Shown here: positions 27,958-38,375 of the stretch, piece by piece | Position numbering within the stretch: the first letter of the stretch is position 1 | How the letters are laid out: the number at the start of each line of letters is the position of its first letter | Assembly (NCBI RefSeq): GCF_022549215.1 | Contig: NZ_JAKZFC010000011.1 | Coordinates: forward strand, 1-58,769 | Length of the DNA: 58,769 nt | Direction: 5' to 3' | Origin: Solibacillus palustris | GTDB lineage: Bacteria; Bacillota; Bacilli; Bacillales_A; Planococcaceae | Program-made: the position numbers and the translations under genes | Notes under the pieces: generated by a model | The model's input: the letters and a program-made list of their open reading frames with translations, nothing else | Told to the model about the DNA's origin: nothing | The model's database searches: none

Positions 27958-30900
27958 TTAACTTCCCTTTTTTGCTCCTGCAATGACTTCCATCATTTTT
28001 TCTACGACATCAAACGGTAAGTGATTGCCACATTTATGATAATCTACGGTAATAACAAGCTGAGTGCCTTCCATACCAAAGCCGATCGCGCGCCCAAAGT
28101 TCATTGACTGCTCAACAATTTTCGCACCATCTGCGTATTGTGTGCCTTCTTCTGAAAGTGTAATCGATACGATCTGCTGTTTTTCTTTAATTGAAACAAC
28201 GCCAGCCTGTGCCGCCCACACTTTCATACGTGCCACACGCATTAAGCGCTCCGTTTCAACAGGTACATCGCCAAAGCGGTCCTGCATTTCGTCGATAATT
28301 TCATAATAATCTTCTAAATGCTCCATCGCTTTGATACGCTTATACATTTGGATTTTTTGATAGCCATCTGGGATATAGGCATCTGGAATATAGGCGTCTA
28401 CATGCAGAATCACTTCAATTTCTTGCTTCTCTTCTTTTTTCACACCTGTACGACGCTCCTCAACAGCCTCTTCTAACATTTGTGAATATAAATCAAAGCC
28501 GACTGAATCGATAAAGCCGTGCTGCTGTGCACCAAGTAAATTGCCCGCACCACGAATCGATAAATCACGCATAGCAATTTTGAAACCTGAACCAAGCTCA
28601 GTAAATTCTTTCACCGCTTGTAGACGTTGCTCTGCGACTTCTGTTAGCATTTTATCGCGCTCATACATAAAGTACGCATAGGCAATACGATTTGAACGAC
28701 CAACACGTCCACGCAATTGATACAACTGCGATAAACCCATACGATCCGCATCATGAACGATTAACGTATTTACATTTGGAATGTCGACACCAGTTTCAAT
28801 AATTGTCGTTGTCACAAGGACATCATATTCTCCATCAATAAATGATAAAATAACCGATTCTAGTTTTGCCTCTGTCATTTGCCCATGTGCAAATGCTACA
28901 CGGGCATCTGGTACTAGCATTTGAATTTCTTCGACGCGGCGGGTAATATCATCGACGCGGTTATATAAGTAAAACACTTGCCCACCACGAGCCATTTCAC
29001 GTTCAATTGCTTCACGCACTAACGCACCGTTATGCTCCATCACATACGTTTGTACAGGGAAACGGTTTTGTGGTGGTGTCTCGATTACTGATAAATCACG
29101 CACCCCTACCATCGACATATGCAACGTTCGTGGAATCGGTGTTGCTGTTAACGTTAATACGTCAACGTTTGTGCGTAGCTGCTTAATTTTTTCTTTATGT
29201 GTTACACCAAAGCGCTGTTCTTCATCAACAATAAGTAAGCCCAAATCTTGATACTCTACATCTTTTGATAAAATTCGATGCGTACCAATGACGATATCCA
29301 CGGTACCCTCACGTAGACCTTTTAACGTTTCGGTTTGTTGCTTTTTCGAACGGAAACGACTTAGTAGACCAACATTCATGGCATAGTCTTCAAAACGCTT
29401 CGTAACCGTTTCATAATGCTGTTGCGCTAAAATCGTTGTCGGCACTAAAAATGCTACTTGCTTGCCATCTAAAATTGCTTTAAAGGCCGCGCGAATGGCT
29501 ACTTCTGTTTTGCCATAGCCTACATCGCCACACACAAGGCGATCCATCGGGCGTTCGCGTTCCATATCCTTCTTCACTTCAACAATTGTTCGTAATTGGT
29601 CTTCGGTTTCTTCATATGGGAAAGCCGCTTCAAAGCTACGCTGTTCATCAGAGTCAGGTGCGAACGCAAAACCTTTCTCTGCTTCACGCTTGGCATAGAG
29701 CTTGATTAAATCATCGGCAATATCCTGCACTGCTTTTGATACTTTTGTACGCGTCTTTTTCCAATCTGAACCACCTAGCTTATGTAGCTTCGGCTCTTTT
29801 TCACCCGATGGTACATAACGTTGAATCAGCTCGATTTGATCGACTGGCACATATAACTTATCATCTTCACGGTAGCGTACATGTAAGTAGTCTTGATGTG
29901 TATTATTCACAACCAATGTTTCAATACCAATGTATTTTCCGATCCCGTGATGCACGTGTACAACATAATCACCAGGTTTGATTTCTGTATAGGATTTAAT
30001 ACGCTCGGCATTGGTCATTTGCTGTGGTCGTGATTTTTTCTTCACCTGCTGTTTGAACAATTCATCATCTGTTACAACAGCTAAACGTTGCTGTGGCAAT
30101 TCAAATCCGGCTGACAATGCAGCATTGACGATATAAACCCCCGGTGCGTTGGCGTAACCAATTGTTGCTTGAATATGATAATCTTCCATCAAATTTTGAA
30201 TGGCCTTCATGCGCTCAGTAGAATCAGCTGTAAATAGCACGCTGAACTTTTCTTGCGTCCAACGAGCAATTTCATTTTGTAACAACGCAATTTGTCCATG
30301 GAATTGCTGCATTGGCTTACATGAAAAACTGATTGTTTTTTTCAATGTCACCCCAGCAAATGTCCGTGTAAATAATGCAAAATAAAGCTTAGTTTGCTGT
30401 AACATCGAGAGCACTTCTTTTAATGAAAACGACGGTTTTACATCATGTAGCGTTTTGCCATCTTCAATCATTGAAATAAACCATTCATGCTCCTCGCGTT
30501 CCCACGCCTCCATCACTTCTTGAATTCGCCCAAGCTCATCAAACAACACAATGCCGTCCTGTGCGAAGTAATCCCCTAAAAAATGAGGCTTCTCAAATAA
30601 CAACGACCCATATTTTGCAATATAATCTGGCAATTGCCCTTGACGTAGTAGCTCAATATCTTGCCCAATATTTTCGAGTAACAGCTCTTGCGTTTCCTTT
30701 TTACGTACCTTTTTTAAACTTGCTGCAAGGGATACCTCTAAACGCTCTGCTAAAATGACACGCTGCTCGTTTGTGATAAGTAACTCCGTCGCTGGTAAAA
30801 TAGTTAATTCCTGTAATTTCCCAATCGAACGTTGGTCATCTGCTGAAAATGTACGAATTGAATCTACCTCTGTATCAAATAACTCTAAACGAACCGGATT

Positions 30901-31470
30901 TTCCATATACGGAGGATACACATCTAAAATACCTCCTCGCAATGCAAACTCACCTGGTGATGTGACCATTTCGCTACGTGTATAACCTGTTTCCACTAAC
31001 ATATGTAGCCAATCTTCCACGACGATATCCTGTCCTACAGTGGTTTGTAATTCATGGCCAGCCCAATCTGTCGGTGCATTGAGCATTTTTCGCATTCCGG
31101 CCACAGGAATAATATAAATTCCACGCTCCTTATTCACTAAGCGCCCTAATGTCGCAATACGCTGTGCACGTAATTCAGGCGATGAAATTGTCACATTCGC
31201 CGCAATAAATTCTTCCGCTGGATAGTAATGAACAACTTCTTCACCAACCAGTGCACTTAAGTCATCCACGAGCTTTTGCGCCTGCAATAAATTCGATGAC
31301 AAAATATAAATCGATTTATTCGTTTCTTCAAACATGGAATGAATTAATGCCGGTCTCGCACTACCTGTTAACCCTGTTATGAGACTATCATTCGCAGCAC
31401 CGGATTGTACTTGTTGTAAAAAATTATGAATCTGCTTATCTTGCAAAAATATTTGGTGAATTGTACTCAC
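27958..31470 (-). CDS. mfd: transcription-repair coupling factor Mfd
   Basis: SF2 translocase that removes stalled RNA polymerase and recruits UvrABC. The 1170-aa protein has UvrB-like N-terminal domains, an RNAP-interaction (CarD-like) domain with PGDYVVHVHHGIGKYIG, the helicase core with Walker A GDVGYGKTEVA, DEEQ and LTATPIPRTLHM, and a C-terminal TRCF domain. The frame extends to 31542, but the GTG at 31470 (MSTIHQIFLQ) lies 7 nt after AAGGAG. Confidence 0.95.
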   Translation of the reverse strand: MSTIHQIFLQDKQIHNFLQQVQSGAANDSLITGLTGSARPALIHSMFEETNKSIYILSSNLLQAQKLVDDLSALVGEEVVHYYPAEEFIAANVTISSPELRAQRIATLGRLVNKERGIYIIPVAGMRKMLNAPTDWAGHELQTTVGQDIVVEDWLHMLVETGYTRSEMVTSPGEFALRGGILDVYPPYMENPVRLELFDTEVDSIRTFSADDQRSIGKLQELTILPATELLITNEQRVILAERLEVSLAASLKKVRKKETQELLLENIGQDIELLRQGQLPDYIAKYGSLLFEKPHFLGDYFAQDGIVLFDELGRIQEVMEAWEREEHEWFISMIEDGKTLHDVKPSFSLKEVLSMLQQTKLYFALFTRTFAGVTLKKTISFSCKPMQQFHGQIALLQNEIARWTQEKFSVLFTADSTERMKAIQNLMEDYHIQATIGYANAPGVYIVNAALSAGFELPQQRLAVVTDDELFKQQVKKKSRPQQMTNAERIKSYTEIKPGDYVVHVHHGIGKYIGIETLVVNNTHQDYLHVRYREDDKLYVPVDQIELIQRYVPSGEKEPKLHKLGGSDWKKTRTKVSKAVQDIADDLIKLYAKREAEKGFAFAPDSDEQRSFEAAFPYEETEDQLRTIVEVKKDMERERPMDRLVCGDVGYGKTEVAIRAAFKAILDGKQVAFLVPTTILAQQHYETVTKRFEDYAMNVGLLSRFRSKKQQTETLKGLREGTVDIVIGTHRILSKDVEYQDLGLLIVDEEQRFGVTHKEKIKQLRTNVDVLTLTATPIPRTLHMSMVGVRDLSVIETPPQNRFPVQTYVMEHNGALVREAIEREMARGGQVFYLYNRVDDITRRVEEIQMLVPDARVAFAHGQMTEAKLESVILSFIDGEYDVLVTTTIIETGVDIPNVNTLIVHDADRMGLSQLYQLRGRVGRSNRIAYAYFMYERDKMLTEVAEQRLQAVKEFTELGSGFKIAMRDLSIRGAGNLLGAQQHGFIDSVGFDLYSQMLEEAVEERRTGVKKEEKQEIEVILHVDAYIPDAYIPDGYQKIQMYKRIKAMEHLEDYYEIIDEMQDRFGDVPVETERLMRVARMKVWAAQAGVVSIKEKQQIVSITLSEEGTQYADGAKIVEQSMNFGRAIGFGMEGTQLVITVDYHKCGNHLPFDVVEKMMEVIAGAKKGS

Positions 31471-31552
31471 ATTCAAGCTCCTTTCTATTTTAATCACGAA
31501 TTTAAAAACGGAAAAAGCCTTGGCGCGAACATTCGCGACCAAAGCAACTCCC

Positions 31553-31780
31553 TTACTGTAACCATTTTTTTAGTGCATAATAATCTGGGAACTGGCGCAA
31601 TGACTGCTCACAATGCTCACAGATACTGTGTACAATTGTTTCACCTTGCGCATTTTTTTCAACGAATTCGTCCATTTCACCGATTTCAAATAAATGCAGC
31701 TTATGAATCGTTTTTTCCGCATCAAATGGTAAACTTCCCATCTCTACTTTACAATGTCGACAGCGATAACGAATCGGCAT
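31553..31780 (-). CDS. fin: anti-SigmaF factor Fin
   Basis: Small zinc-binding protein that helps switch from SigmaF to SigmaG in the forespore. The 75-aa protein has two CxxC pairs, CRHC (residues 7-10) and CEHC (about residues 54-57), and the YRCRHCKVEMGSL start of the family (YabK in B. subtilis). It lies between pth and mfd, as there. Confidence 0.88.
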   Translation of the reverse strand: MPIRYRCRHCKVEMGSLPFDAEKTIHKLHLFEIGEMDEFVEKNAQGETIVHSICEHCEQSLRQFPDYYALKKWLQ

Positions 31781-31837
31781 GTAGTATGCCCCCTTTATAC
31801 GTCGTATATGGTAAAGTATAGCCGTATTGGCACTAAA

Positions 31838-32401
31838 TTATGCGCCGTTAAATTGATTCATTACTTCTAAAAATGGCTTCTTTAATGCTGTTTCTACCGC
31901 ATCACAGCTTTTATCAATTGCTTCTGTCACAACTGGCTGATCGTCTTTTGAAAACTTCGATAGCACATAATCAGCCACTTTCATGCCTGCTGGCGGACGA
32001 TTTACCCCTACACGGATACGATTGAATTCTTGCGTACCTAGGTGCTGAATCAGTGATTTAATGCCATTATGGCCACCCGCACTCCCTTTTGCACGTAAGC
32101 GTAATTTCCCTGTTTCTAAATCTAAATCATCATAAATTACGATAATATCTTCTATATCAATATCAAAATAATCCATTAGCGGGCGCACACTTTCACCCGA
32201 TAAATTCATATATGTTAATGGCTTCAATAAAATGACTTTGCCTTCAGGACGATGCACGCTAGCATACATACCATTAAATTTACTTTGATTTAATGGTGCA
32301 TTCCAACGATTTGCTAATTCATCAATGACATCAAATCCAATATTATGGCGTGTATGCTCATATGGTTTTCCTGGATTTCCTAAACCGATAATTAATTTCA
32401 C
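31838..32401 (-). CDS. pth: peptidyl-tRNA hydrolase
   Basis: Recycles peptidyl-tRNA released from ribosomes (spoVC in B. subtilis). The 187-aa protein opens [20 protein letters not shown] with the catalytic histidine in RHNIGF, and has [20 protein letters not shown] and [11 protein letters not shown]. The GTG at 32401 is preferred; an ATG at 32413 is embedded in AAAGGATG and is less likely. Confidence 0.93.
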   Translation of the reverse strand: MKLIIGLGNPGKPYEHTRHNIGFDVIDELANRWNAPLNQSKFNGMYASVHRPEGKVILLKPLTYMNLSGESVRPLMDYFDIDIEDIIVIYDDLDLETGKLRLRAKGSAGGHNGIKSLIQHLGTQEFNRIRVGVNRPPAGMKVADYVLSKFSKDDQPVVTEAIDKSCDAVETALKKPFLEVMNQFNGA

Positions 32402-32450
32402 TACATATCGCATCCTTTTTCTCTAATCGACTTTATTCTACCATACATCG

Positions 32451-32499
32451 TTAGAAAACACATTTCGCGCCAAGTAGCGCGAAAGGATATCTTTTCTTC
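32451..32499. repeat. palindromic intergenic repeat, family C, copy 2
   Basis: TTAGAAAACACATTTCGCGC, a 6-nt loop and GCGCGAAA, then ATATCTTTTCT. The inner stem TTTCGCGC/GCGCGAAA is perfect (32463-32484). It resembles 26655-26712 in both arms and lies between pth and the MFS gene. Confidence 0.65.
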
Positions 32500-32560
32500 T
32501 GTAAATTTCAATGGGAATTGATTCTTATCTATCTACCAAAGAAAAGTGATGTGTATTGAT

Positions 32561-33760
32561 TTAAACTTGCGTGCGCTTTTTACGTACATAATATAGAACA
32601 AAGAAGCCGACTGCCGCTAAAAATCGCATTGCCGTTGATAAATACATGGCTATATCCATCGAGTAGGTTTCAAGTAGCCAAATACCGATTTGTGGAGAGA
32701 TAAAGGCAATAATCGCTAGCAACACATTATAGGATGTAATACAATACGTACGCACTTCTTGTGGTGAGTTTTCTAATAATAAGTTAAACAAAATTAGAAC
32801 GGTCCCCGATACAAAGAAACCTGACAACATCGACATCGCTGTTAAGTAATACAGATTTGTTGATAAAACCATTAATAATGGCGCAGTCGACATGCCAAAT
32901 GCTACCCAAACAAATACCCCCATATTGCCATATTTTTGCGACCAATTTTTCCATAGATTAAATGAAAAAATTTGTGCAAGCATATTGGCCACGTTAAACA
33001 TACTAATCCAAAAAATTGTTGCCTCTGCATAACGAACATTATAAATATTAAAAAGCCCCCAAGCCATTTGCCAGCCAAAATTAAAAACAAGTGCCACAAC
33101 TAAAAAAAGCACATACTGTTTATATTTAAAAATCGACCAATCCATTGCACGCTTCTTTTGTTGCTGCATTTCACGTACAGGCTCATCATGCTTCATGAGG
33201 AAATACAATTCCACTAGCCCGACGAAAAAAGTAAACATAAATAAAATTTGATACGCAAATTTGTTAGTTGTCATATCTTTCATGACTACACCAATTGTTA
33301 GCGTTACAATTAGCCCAACAATCGTTAATAAGCGATTGCGATCACTAAAAAACTGTGCTCGGCGATTTTCTTCAATCAGATTGCCAATAAATGATTGCCA
33401 TCCCATATTAGCCATCGTATTGGGAACACTCATTGCGGCAATAAGTCCCAATAACAGCCACGAACCAAAGCTACCCGGTACATAACTTACAAAAGCGATT
33501 AATAAAAAGATAAATCGTGCCGCCACAACCGAGAAGGCAACTAATTTTTTTTGCTCAATAGCGCGATTCAATAAAATTGCTGCCGGCAACGTCATAATAA
33601 GTGTCACAAGCGGTGGTAATGAGCTAATTAATCCGACTTGGTAATTCGTTGCTCCAAGAATCGTCATTGCAAAAATCGGCACATAGCTATTGGAAGTATT
33701 TTGTGCCACAGCCGACGCCATGCCATGATAAATACTCATTTTTTCATTATATGTTTTCAT
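32561..33760 (-). CDS. MFS transporter, substrate unknown
   Basis: A 399-aa integral membrane protein with about 12 TM helices and a cytoplasmic middle loop (HDEPVREMQQQKKRAMDW). The helix spacing fits the major facilitator superfamily; no substrate-specific motif is recognisable. It lies between pth and prs, where B. subtilis has ctc (ribosomal protein L25-like), so it is a lineage-specific insertion. Orientation matches the neighbours, but a terminator after prs and a repeat before pth suggest separate transcription. Confidence 0.82.
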   Translation of the reverse strand: MKTYNEKMSIYHGMASAVAQNTSNSYVPIFAMTILGATNYQVGLISSLPPLVTLIMTLPAAILLNRAIEQKKLVAFSVVAARFIFLLIAFVSYVPGSFGSWLLLGLIAAMSVPNTMANMGWQSFIGNLIEENRRAQFFSDRNRLLTIVGLIVTLTIGVVMKDMTTNKFAYQILFMFTFFVGLVELYFLMKHDEPVREMQQQKKRAMDWSIFKYKQYVLFLVVALVFNFGWQMAWGLFNIYNVRYAEATIFWISMFNVANMLAQIFSFNLWKNWSQKYGNMGVFVWVAFGMSTAPLLMVLSTNLYYLTAMSMLSGFFVSGTVLILFNLLLENSPQEVRTYCITSYNVLLAIIAFISPQIGIWLLETYSMDIAMYLSTAMRFLAAVGFFVLYYVRKKRTQV

Positions 33761-33842
33761 TTCGACCTCTAATTTTCTTAATATTTACTCTTATCAATCT
33801 CATTATACTAATTTTCTTTCGGAAGTCGAAGTTTTTTTAGAA

Positions 33843-33883
33843 AAATAAAATAGCAGCTTAGGAAACGCGTTCCTAAGCTGCTC
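33843..33883 (-). terminator. terminator of glmU-prs
   Basis: Minus-strand hairpin AGCAGCTTAGGA / TCCTAAGCTGCT (33852-33882) followed by ATTTTATTTTT, 10 nt past the prs stop. Confidence 0.9.
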
Positions 33884-33893
33884 TAGCTATCAA

Positions 33894-34853
33894 TTAATCA
33901 AACAAAGTACTTACTGATTTGTTTTCGTAAACACGAGAGATTGCATCTGCCATTAATTTTGCAACTGATAATTGCTTAATTTTTGGAGAAAGCTTTTCTT
34001 CGCTTAATTGAATTGTATTTGTTACAACTAATTCTTTAATAGAAGAATTTTCAATACGTTCGATTGCTGGACCAGATAATACTGGGTGTGAGCAACATGC
34101 GTAAACTTCTTTTGCACCGCTCTTGATTAATGCTTCTGCACCAATTGTAATTGTACCTGCCGTATCGATAATATCATCGATTAAGATACATACTTTACCA
34201 TCTACATTACCGACAATGTTCATTACTTCCGCTACGTTAGGTTTTGGACGGCGTTTATCAATAATTGCAATCGGTGCTTTTAAACGCTCTGCCATTTTAC
34301 GAGCACGCGTTACACCACCATGGTCTGGAGAAACAATTACTAATTCGTCTTCATTGAAACCTTTTGAACCGAAATGTTCTGCAAGTAAAGGTACTGCTAC
34401 TAAGTGATCGATTAAAATATCGAAGAAACCTTGAATTTGAGGTGCGTGTAAATCTAAAACGATTACACGTGTAGCACCAGCAGTTTCAAGTAAGTTTGCA
34501 ACTAATTTAGCAGTGATTGGTTCACGTGCTTTTGCTTTACGGTCTTGGCGTGCATAGCCATAGTAAGGCATTACAACGTTTACTGTACGAGCAGATGCAC
34601 GTTTAACAGCATCAACCATAATTAAAAGTTCCATTAAATGCTCGTTAACAGGAGCAGAAGTAGATTGAACGATAAATACATCCATTCCACGAATACTTTC
34701 TTCAATGCTAATTTGAACTTCCCCATCACTGAAGTGTTTTACAGATGATTTCCCTAGTTCTACACCCATTTCATCAGCAATCTCTTTAGCAAGTGGATTG
34801 TTAGAATTTAATGAGAAGATTTTTAATTTTGAGTCAGCGTATTGATACGGCAT
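33894..34853 (-). CDS. prs: ribose-phosphate pyrophosphokinase
   Basis: Makes PRPP from ribose-5-phosphate and ATP, feeding purine, pyrimidine, His and Trp synthesis. The 319-aa class I enzyme has the catalytic flexible loop [18 protein letters not shown], the metal/ribose site [12 protein letters not shown] and the PRPP loop [12 protein letters not shown]. It lies 26 nt downstream of glmU. Confidence 0.96.
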   Translation of the reverse strand: MPYQYADSKLKIFSLNSNNPLAKEIADEMGVELGKSSVKHFSDGEVQISIEESIRGMDVFIVQSTSAPVNEHLMELLIMVDAVKRASARTVNVVMPYYGYARQDRKAKAREPITAKLVANLLETAGATRVIVLDLHAPQIQGFFDILIDHLVAVPLLAEHFGSKGFNEDELVIVSPDHGGVTRARKMAERLKAPIAIIDKRRPKPNVAEVMNIVGNVDGKVCILIDDIIDTAGTITIGAEALIKSGAKEVYACCSHPVLSGPAIERIENSSIKELVVTNTIQLSEEKLSPKIKQLSVAKLMADAISRVYENKSVSTLFD

Positions 34854-34879
34854 GATGGCCTCCTGTATTTAAAATAGTT

Positions 34880-36250
34880 TTATTTTGAATTATTTTTGCT
34901 TAAATAGCCTAGCTTATTTTCTTGGCGAGCACGTGCGATTGCTAGTGCCTCTTCAGGTACCTCTTTTGTAATTGTCGATCCAGCTGCAATAAATGACCCT
35001 TTTTTCAGCGTCACTGGCGCAACTAGGTTGGAATTACAACCAACAAATACATCGTCTTCTATTGTTGTTTTAAACTTATTTTTACCGTCATAGTTTACAG
35101 TTATTGAACCGCAGCCAACATTTACGTTGCTGCCAATTTCTGCATCCCCAATATAACTTAAGTGCGAGACTTTCGTATCATCACCTAGCGTGCTCTTCTT
35201 CACTTCAACAAAGTTACCAATTTTCACATGGTCGCCTAATGTTGATTCTGGACGTAAGTGCGCGAATGGACCTACAGCTGTTTCGTTACCCACTTGGCTA
35301 TTTAACACTACCGAACTATGAATCGTTGTGCTGTTGCCAATTTTGCTGTTCACGATATGACTGTTTGGACCAATTTTACAATCTTCACCAATTACTGTTT
35401 TGCCTTCAATGATTACACCCGGTAAAAGTACCGAATCACTTCCGATAACAGCATCTGCACTAATATGTGTTGAGGCTGGGTTAATAATTGTTACACCATT
35501 ACGCATATGACGCTCATTAATACGTGCACGCATCAATTCTTCGGCTTGTGATAAAGCAAATCGATCATTTACACCAAGCGTTTCATCGAAGTTCTCCGTA
35601 ACATAGGCTGCTACTACTTCTCCTTGCTTTTGTAAAATTTCAATGACATCTGGTAAGTAGTATTCACCTTGCGCGTTGTCATTTTTTACTTGCTTTAACG
35701 CTTCGAATAATGCTTTGTTATCAAAGCAATACGTACCCGTGTTAATTTCTTTTACTAGTTGTTGTTCTGCTGAAGCATCCTTTTGCTCAACGATTTGTGC
35801 CACTTGACCGTCTGAATCACGAATAATGCGTCCGTAGCCAGTTGGATTTTCTGCAACCGCTGTTAAAATTGTTGCTTTCGCATTGTTTGCCTCATGATGG
35901 GCAAATAATGCTTGCATCGTTTCCGGGCGAATTAACGGTGTATCACCACATACAACAAGTGTAGTGCCTTCTAAGCTACCTAAAATCGGTTCAGCCTGTT
36001 GAACGGCATGTGCTGTACCTAGTTGCTCTGCTTGTAAAACATACTCACTTTTGTCTCCCAGTGTTTCTTTTACAAGCTCTGCACCGTGACCTACAACCGT
36101 AACGACACGTTCAACATTTAGAGAGCCAATATGATCAATTACATGTTCTACCATTGGTTTCCCACAAACTGGATGTAACACTTTATATAATTTGGACTTC
36201 ATGCGCGTACCTTGACCAGCAGCCAAAATAACTGCAAAAATATTTGACAT
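34880..36250 (-). CDS. glmU: bifunctional GlmU, N-acetylglucosamine-1-phosphate uridyltransferase / acetyltransferase
   Basis: Makes UDP-GlcNAc for peptidoglycan. The 456-aa protein has an N-terminal pyrophosphorylase domain ([20 protein letters not shown]) and a C-terminal left-handed beta-helix acetyltransferase with hexapeptide repeats ([32 protein letters not shown]). A SigA promoter lies upstream (36288-36316). Confidence 0.96.
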   Translation of the reverse strand: MSNIFAVILAAGQGTRMKSKLYKVLHPVCGKPMVEHVIDHIGSLNVERVVTVVGHGAELVKETLGDKSEYVLQAEQLGTAHAVQQAEPILGSLEGTTLVVCGDTPLIRPETMQALFAHHEANNAKATILTAVAENPTGYGRIIRDSDGQVAQIVEQKDASAEQQLVKEINTGTYCFDNKALFEALKQVKNDNAQGEYYLPDVIEILQKQGEVVAAYVTENFDETLGVNDRFALSQAEELMRARINERHMRNGVTIINPASTHISADAVIGSDSVLLPGVIIEGKTVIGEDCKIGPNSHIVNSKIGNSTTIHSSVVLNSQVGNETAVGPFAHLRPESTLGDHVKIGNFVEVKKSTLGDDTKVSHLSYIGDAEIGSNVNVGCGSITVNYDGKNKFKTTIEDDVFVGCNSNLVAPVTLKKGSFIAAGSTITKEVPEEALAIARARQENKLGYLSKNNSK

Positions 36251-36287
36251 CTTATAAGTCCTCCATTTTAGCTCATTTTCTCTTATG

Positions 36288-36316
36288 ACTATATAGTAAA
36301 TTCACTATCTTTTCAA
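36288..36316 (-). promoter_or_regulatory. SigA promoter of glmU-prs
   Basis: Minus strand: -35 TTGAAA (36311-36316), 17-nt spacer, -10 TATAGT (36288-36293), about 30 nt before the start codon. The rest of the gap to the spoVG terminator (36317-36480) shows no gene. Confidence 0.7.
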
Positions 36317-36484
36317 GGTATTCAGACTTGACAAAAGTTTGAATTTAAAATGATTTTATAGGTTTAACTACTTTATTAAGCCACTTCAAAAATGCCGCTT
36401 TTGATACCCGAACTTTTCTATTACTACTTTATCGACACTATTCCCTTTTTTTCTGTTATAGAACATGAATTCCTAATAAATTAA

Positions 36485-36526
36485 TTAAAAAAAGAGCCCC
36501 CTCATTTTGTTGAGTGACCCCTAAGT
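36485..36526 (-). terminator. probable terminator of spoVG
   Basis: Imperfect GC-rich minus-strand hairpin (CACTCA / TGAGGGGGCTC) followed by seven T, just past the spoVG stop. The stem is weaker than the other terminators here. Confidence 0.5.
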
Positions 36527-36532
36527 GTTTTA

Positions 36533-36832
36533 TTACACATTTGCTTCTTCTAACGCTACTACGTCTTCCGTATTTTCATCAGTTGATGCATAAAATGCTT
36601 CTAAAACGATTTCTTGAATTTTATTGCGCGTATTCGAATTGATTGGATGCGCGATATCACGGAACTCTCCATCCGGCGTTCGCTTGCTCGGCATCGCTAC
36701 AAATAAACCCGTATTGCCATCAATTACTCGAATATCATGAATTACAAATTCATCGTCTAATGTAATCGATGCAATGGCACGCATACGTCCGTCTGTTTGA
36801 ACACGGCGTAATCTTACGTCTGTTACTTCCAT
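36533..36832 (-). CDS. spoVG: septation regulator SpoVG
   Basis: Small RNA/DNA-binding regulator; in B. subtilis it affects septation and cortex formation, and related proteins control virulence in other Firmicutes. The 99-aa protein starts [20 protein letters not shown] and carries [29 protein letters not shown] precedes the ATG, and a candidate SigmaH promoter lies upstream. Confidence 0.95.
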   Translation of the reverse strand: MEVTDVRLRRVQTDGRMRAIASITLDDEFVIHDIRVIDGNTGLFVAMPSKRTPDGEFRDIAHPINSNTRNKIQEIVLEAFYASTDENTEDVVALEEANV

Positions 36833-36878
36833 AAATAATTACCTCCCTATACTTAGGCGCGCATAATAATGATGTATG

Positions 36879-36902
36879 ATTCAAGAAATGCTGTCTTTTC
36901 CT
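36879..36902 (-). promoter_or_regulatory. candidate SigmaH promoter of spoVG
   Basis: Minus strand: AGGAAAA (36896-36902), 13 nt, GAAT (36879-36882), close to the SigmaH pattern AGGAWWW...GAAT. The region upstream (36960-37060) is strongly AT-rich, as in B. subtilis where AbrB binds upstream of spoVG. Confidence 0.55.
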
Positions 36903-37060
36903 CATCCTCAAATCACTCAATTTCTTAAATTTGCACCATTTATCAATAGAATACAATAAAATGTAATTTTTTTCTATCTACAATTTTTATAATTGTTAAA
37001 ATAAACTAAATATTCAGTTGGTTAGATGACGAATTAGTCATAATTTAGAGGTTTTTTCTA

Positions 37061-37093
37061 AAAAAAACCACCCTCCTCTATAGGAAAGTGGTG
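37061..37093 (-). terminator. terminator of purR-ridA
   Basis: Minus-strand hairpin ACCACTTTCCT-ATAG-AGGAGGGTGGT followed by eight T, just past the ridA stop. Confidence 0.85.
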
Positions 37094-37101
37094 CAAATAC
37101 A

Positions 37102-37476
37102 TTATTTTACTAACGCAATGACTTCGATTTCTACTTTTACGTCTTTTGGTAAGCGTGCGACTTCTACTGCTGAGCGCGCTGGCTTATGGTCACCAAAGTG
37201 TAAAGCATAGACTTCGTTCATTGCTACAAAGTCGTTCATATCCTTCATAAACACTGTCGTTTTGACAACTTGATCTAATGAGGAACCTGCTGCTGCAAGA
37301 ACAGCTTTTAAGTTTTCAAATACTTGATTTGTTTGTGCTTCGATATCGCCATCCACTAATTCGCCTGCAGAATTTAGTGGGATTTGACCTGAAGAATAAA
37401 ACATATTGTTGACGATAATCCCTTGTGCGTAAGGACCGATTGCTGCTGGTGCATTTGTTGTTGAAACAGTTTTCAT
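37102..37476 (-). CDS. ridA: RidA/YjgF-family 2-iminobutanoate/2-iminopropanoate deaminase
   Basis: Hydrolyses reactive enamines/imines released by PLP enzymes. The 124-aa trimer-forming protein has [20 protein letters not shown] and the signature ending [19 protein letters not shown], with the catalytic arginine in ARSAVEV. The ATG at 37476 lies 1 nt past the purR stop; the longer frame is inside purR. It equals yabJ of B. subtilis, where it is cotranscribed with purR. Confidence 0.93.
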   Translation of the reverse strand: MKTVSTTNAPAAIGPYAQGIIVNNMFYSSGQIPLNSAGELVDGDIEAQTNQVFENLKAVLAAAGSSLDQVVKTTVFMKDMNDFVAMNEVYALHFGDHKPARSAVEVARLPKDVKVEIEVIALVK

Positions 37477-37477
37477 T

Positions 37478-38305
37478 TTAATCTCTCTCCTTTTGGAAAA
37501 AATTACCCTCACTTAATGCAATAGTACGATCTTTCTCGTTTACTTCTTGTAATTTTACTAAAGAATAATAATCATCTACTAATGTTTCATCGGCATGCTC
37601 GGCTTCTACTAATACCGCAATGCCTGCTAATTCACAATCAAATTCTTCAAGTAAATTTTTCATGCCGTTCATTGTACCGCCGACTTTCATAAAATCGTCA
37701 GTAATTAGAACACGTTGACCGCTCTTCATACTACGTTTAGATAACACCATCGTTTGAATACGACGAGAAGATCCAGAAACATAATTTATACTTACTGTTG
37801 AGCCTTCCGTTACTTTGCTGTCACGTCTTACAACAACAACTGGTACGTTTAAATGTCTTGCAATTGCATGGGCAATTGAAATCCCCTTCGTTGCAACTGT
37901 CATTATGACGTCAATTTGCTGATTAGCATAAACGCTCGCAAATACCTTACCAACACGATTCATTAAATCCGGATTTCCTAAAAGGTCCGTCATAAATAAA
38001 TAGCCACCAGGTAATAAACGATCTGATTGCCCTAACTCTGTCATAAATTCCCCAATAACTTCACGCACTTCTTGCACAGCCATTTTAGGGATATATTTAA
38101 CACCGCCAGCTGCCCCAGGTACGGTAATTAAAAGCCCGATTCCTTTTTCTTCAAATGTTTCCTTCACAATTGTTAAATCTTCACTAATTGAAGACTTTGC
38201 AGAACTGTAAAGCTCCGAAAAATAAGTTAGCGGGATCAACTGATGTGGATGCTCAAGCAGATAATACGTCATATCTACAAGGCGTTCACTACGCTTCCAT
38301 TTCAT
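37478..38305 (-). CDS. purR: purine operon repressor PurR
   Basis: Represses purine genes and is relieved by PRPP. The 275-aa protein joins an N-terminal winged helix (about residues 1-73) to a PRTase-fold domain with the PRPP motif [17 protein letters not shown] (about residues 199-215). The preceding AGGAGAGGG supports the start. No PurR box was found in the short gap upstream. Confidence 0.95.
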   Translation of the reverse strand: MKWKRSERLVDMTYYLLEHPHQLIPLTYFSELYSSAKSSISEDLTIVKETFEEKGIGLLITVPGAAGGVKYIPKMAVQEVREVIGEFMTELGQSDRLLPGGYLFMTDLLGNPDLMNRVGKVFASVYANQQIDVIMTVATKGISIAHAIARHLNVPVVVVRRDSKVTEGSTVSINYVSGSSRRIQTMVLSKRSMKSGQRVLITDDFMKVGGTMNGMKNLLEEFDCELAGIAVLVEAEHADETLVDDYYSLVKLQEVNEKDRTIALSEGNFFQKERD

Positions 38306-38375
38306 GCGACCCTCTCCTAAACATGTTTTTTTAATTACGAATATTTAATAGTCAAATTACCATAATTATACGTAT

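Noticed and set aside
38306-38375. PurR box upstream of purR
   Set aside because: The short gap lacks the CGAA-centred PurR motif; autoregulation cannot be supported from sequence.
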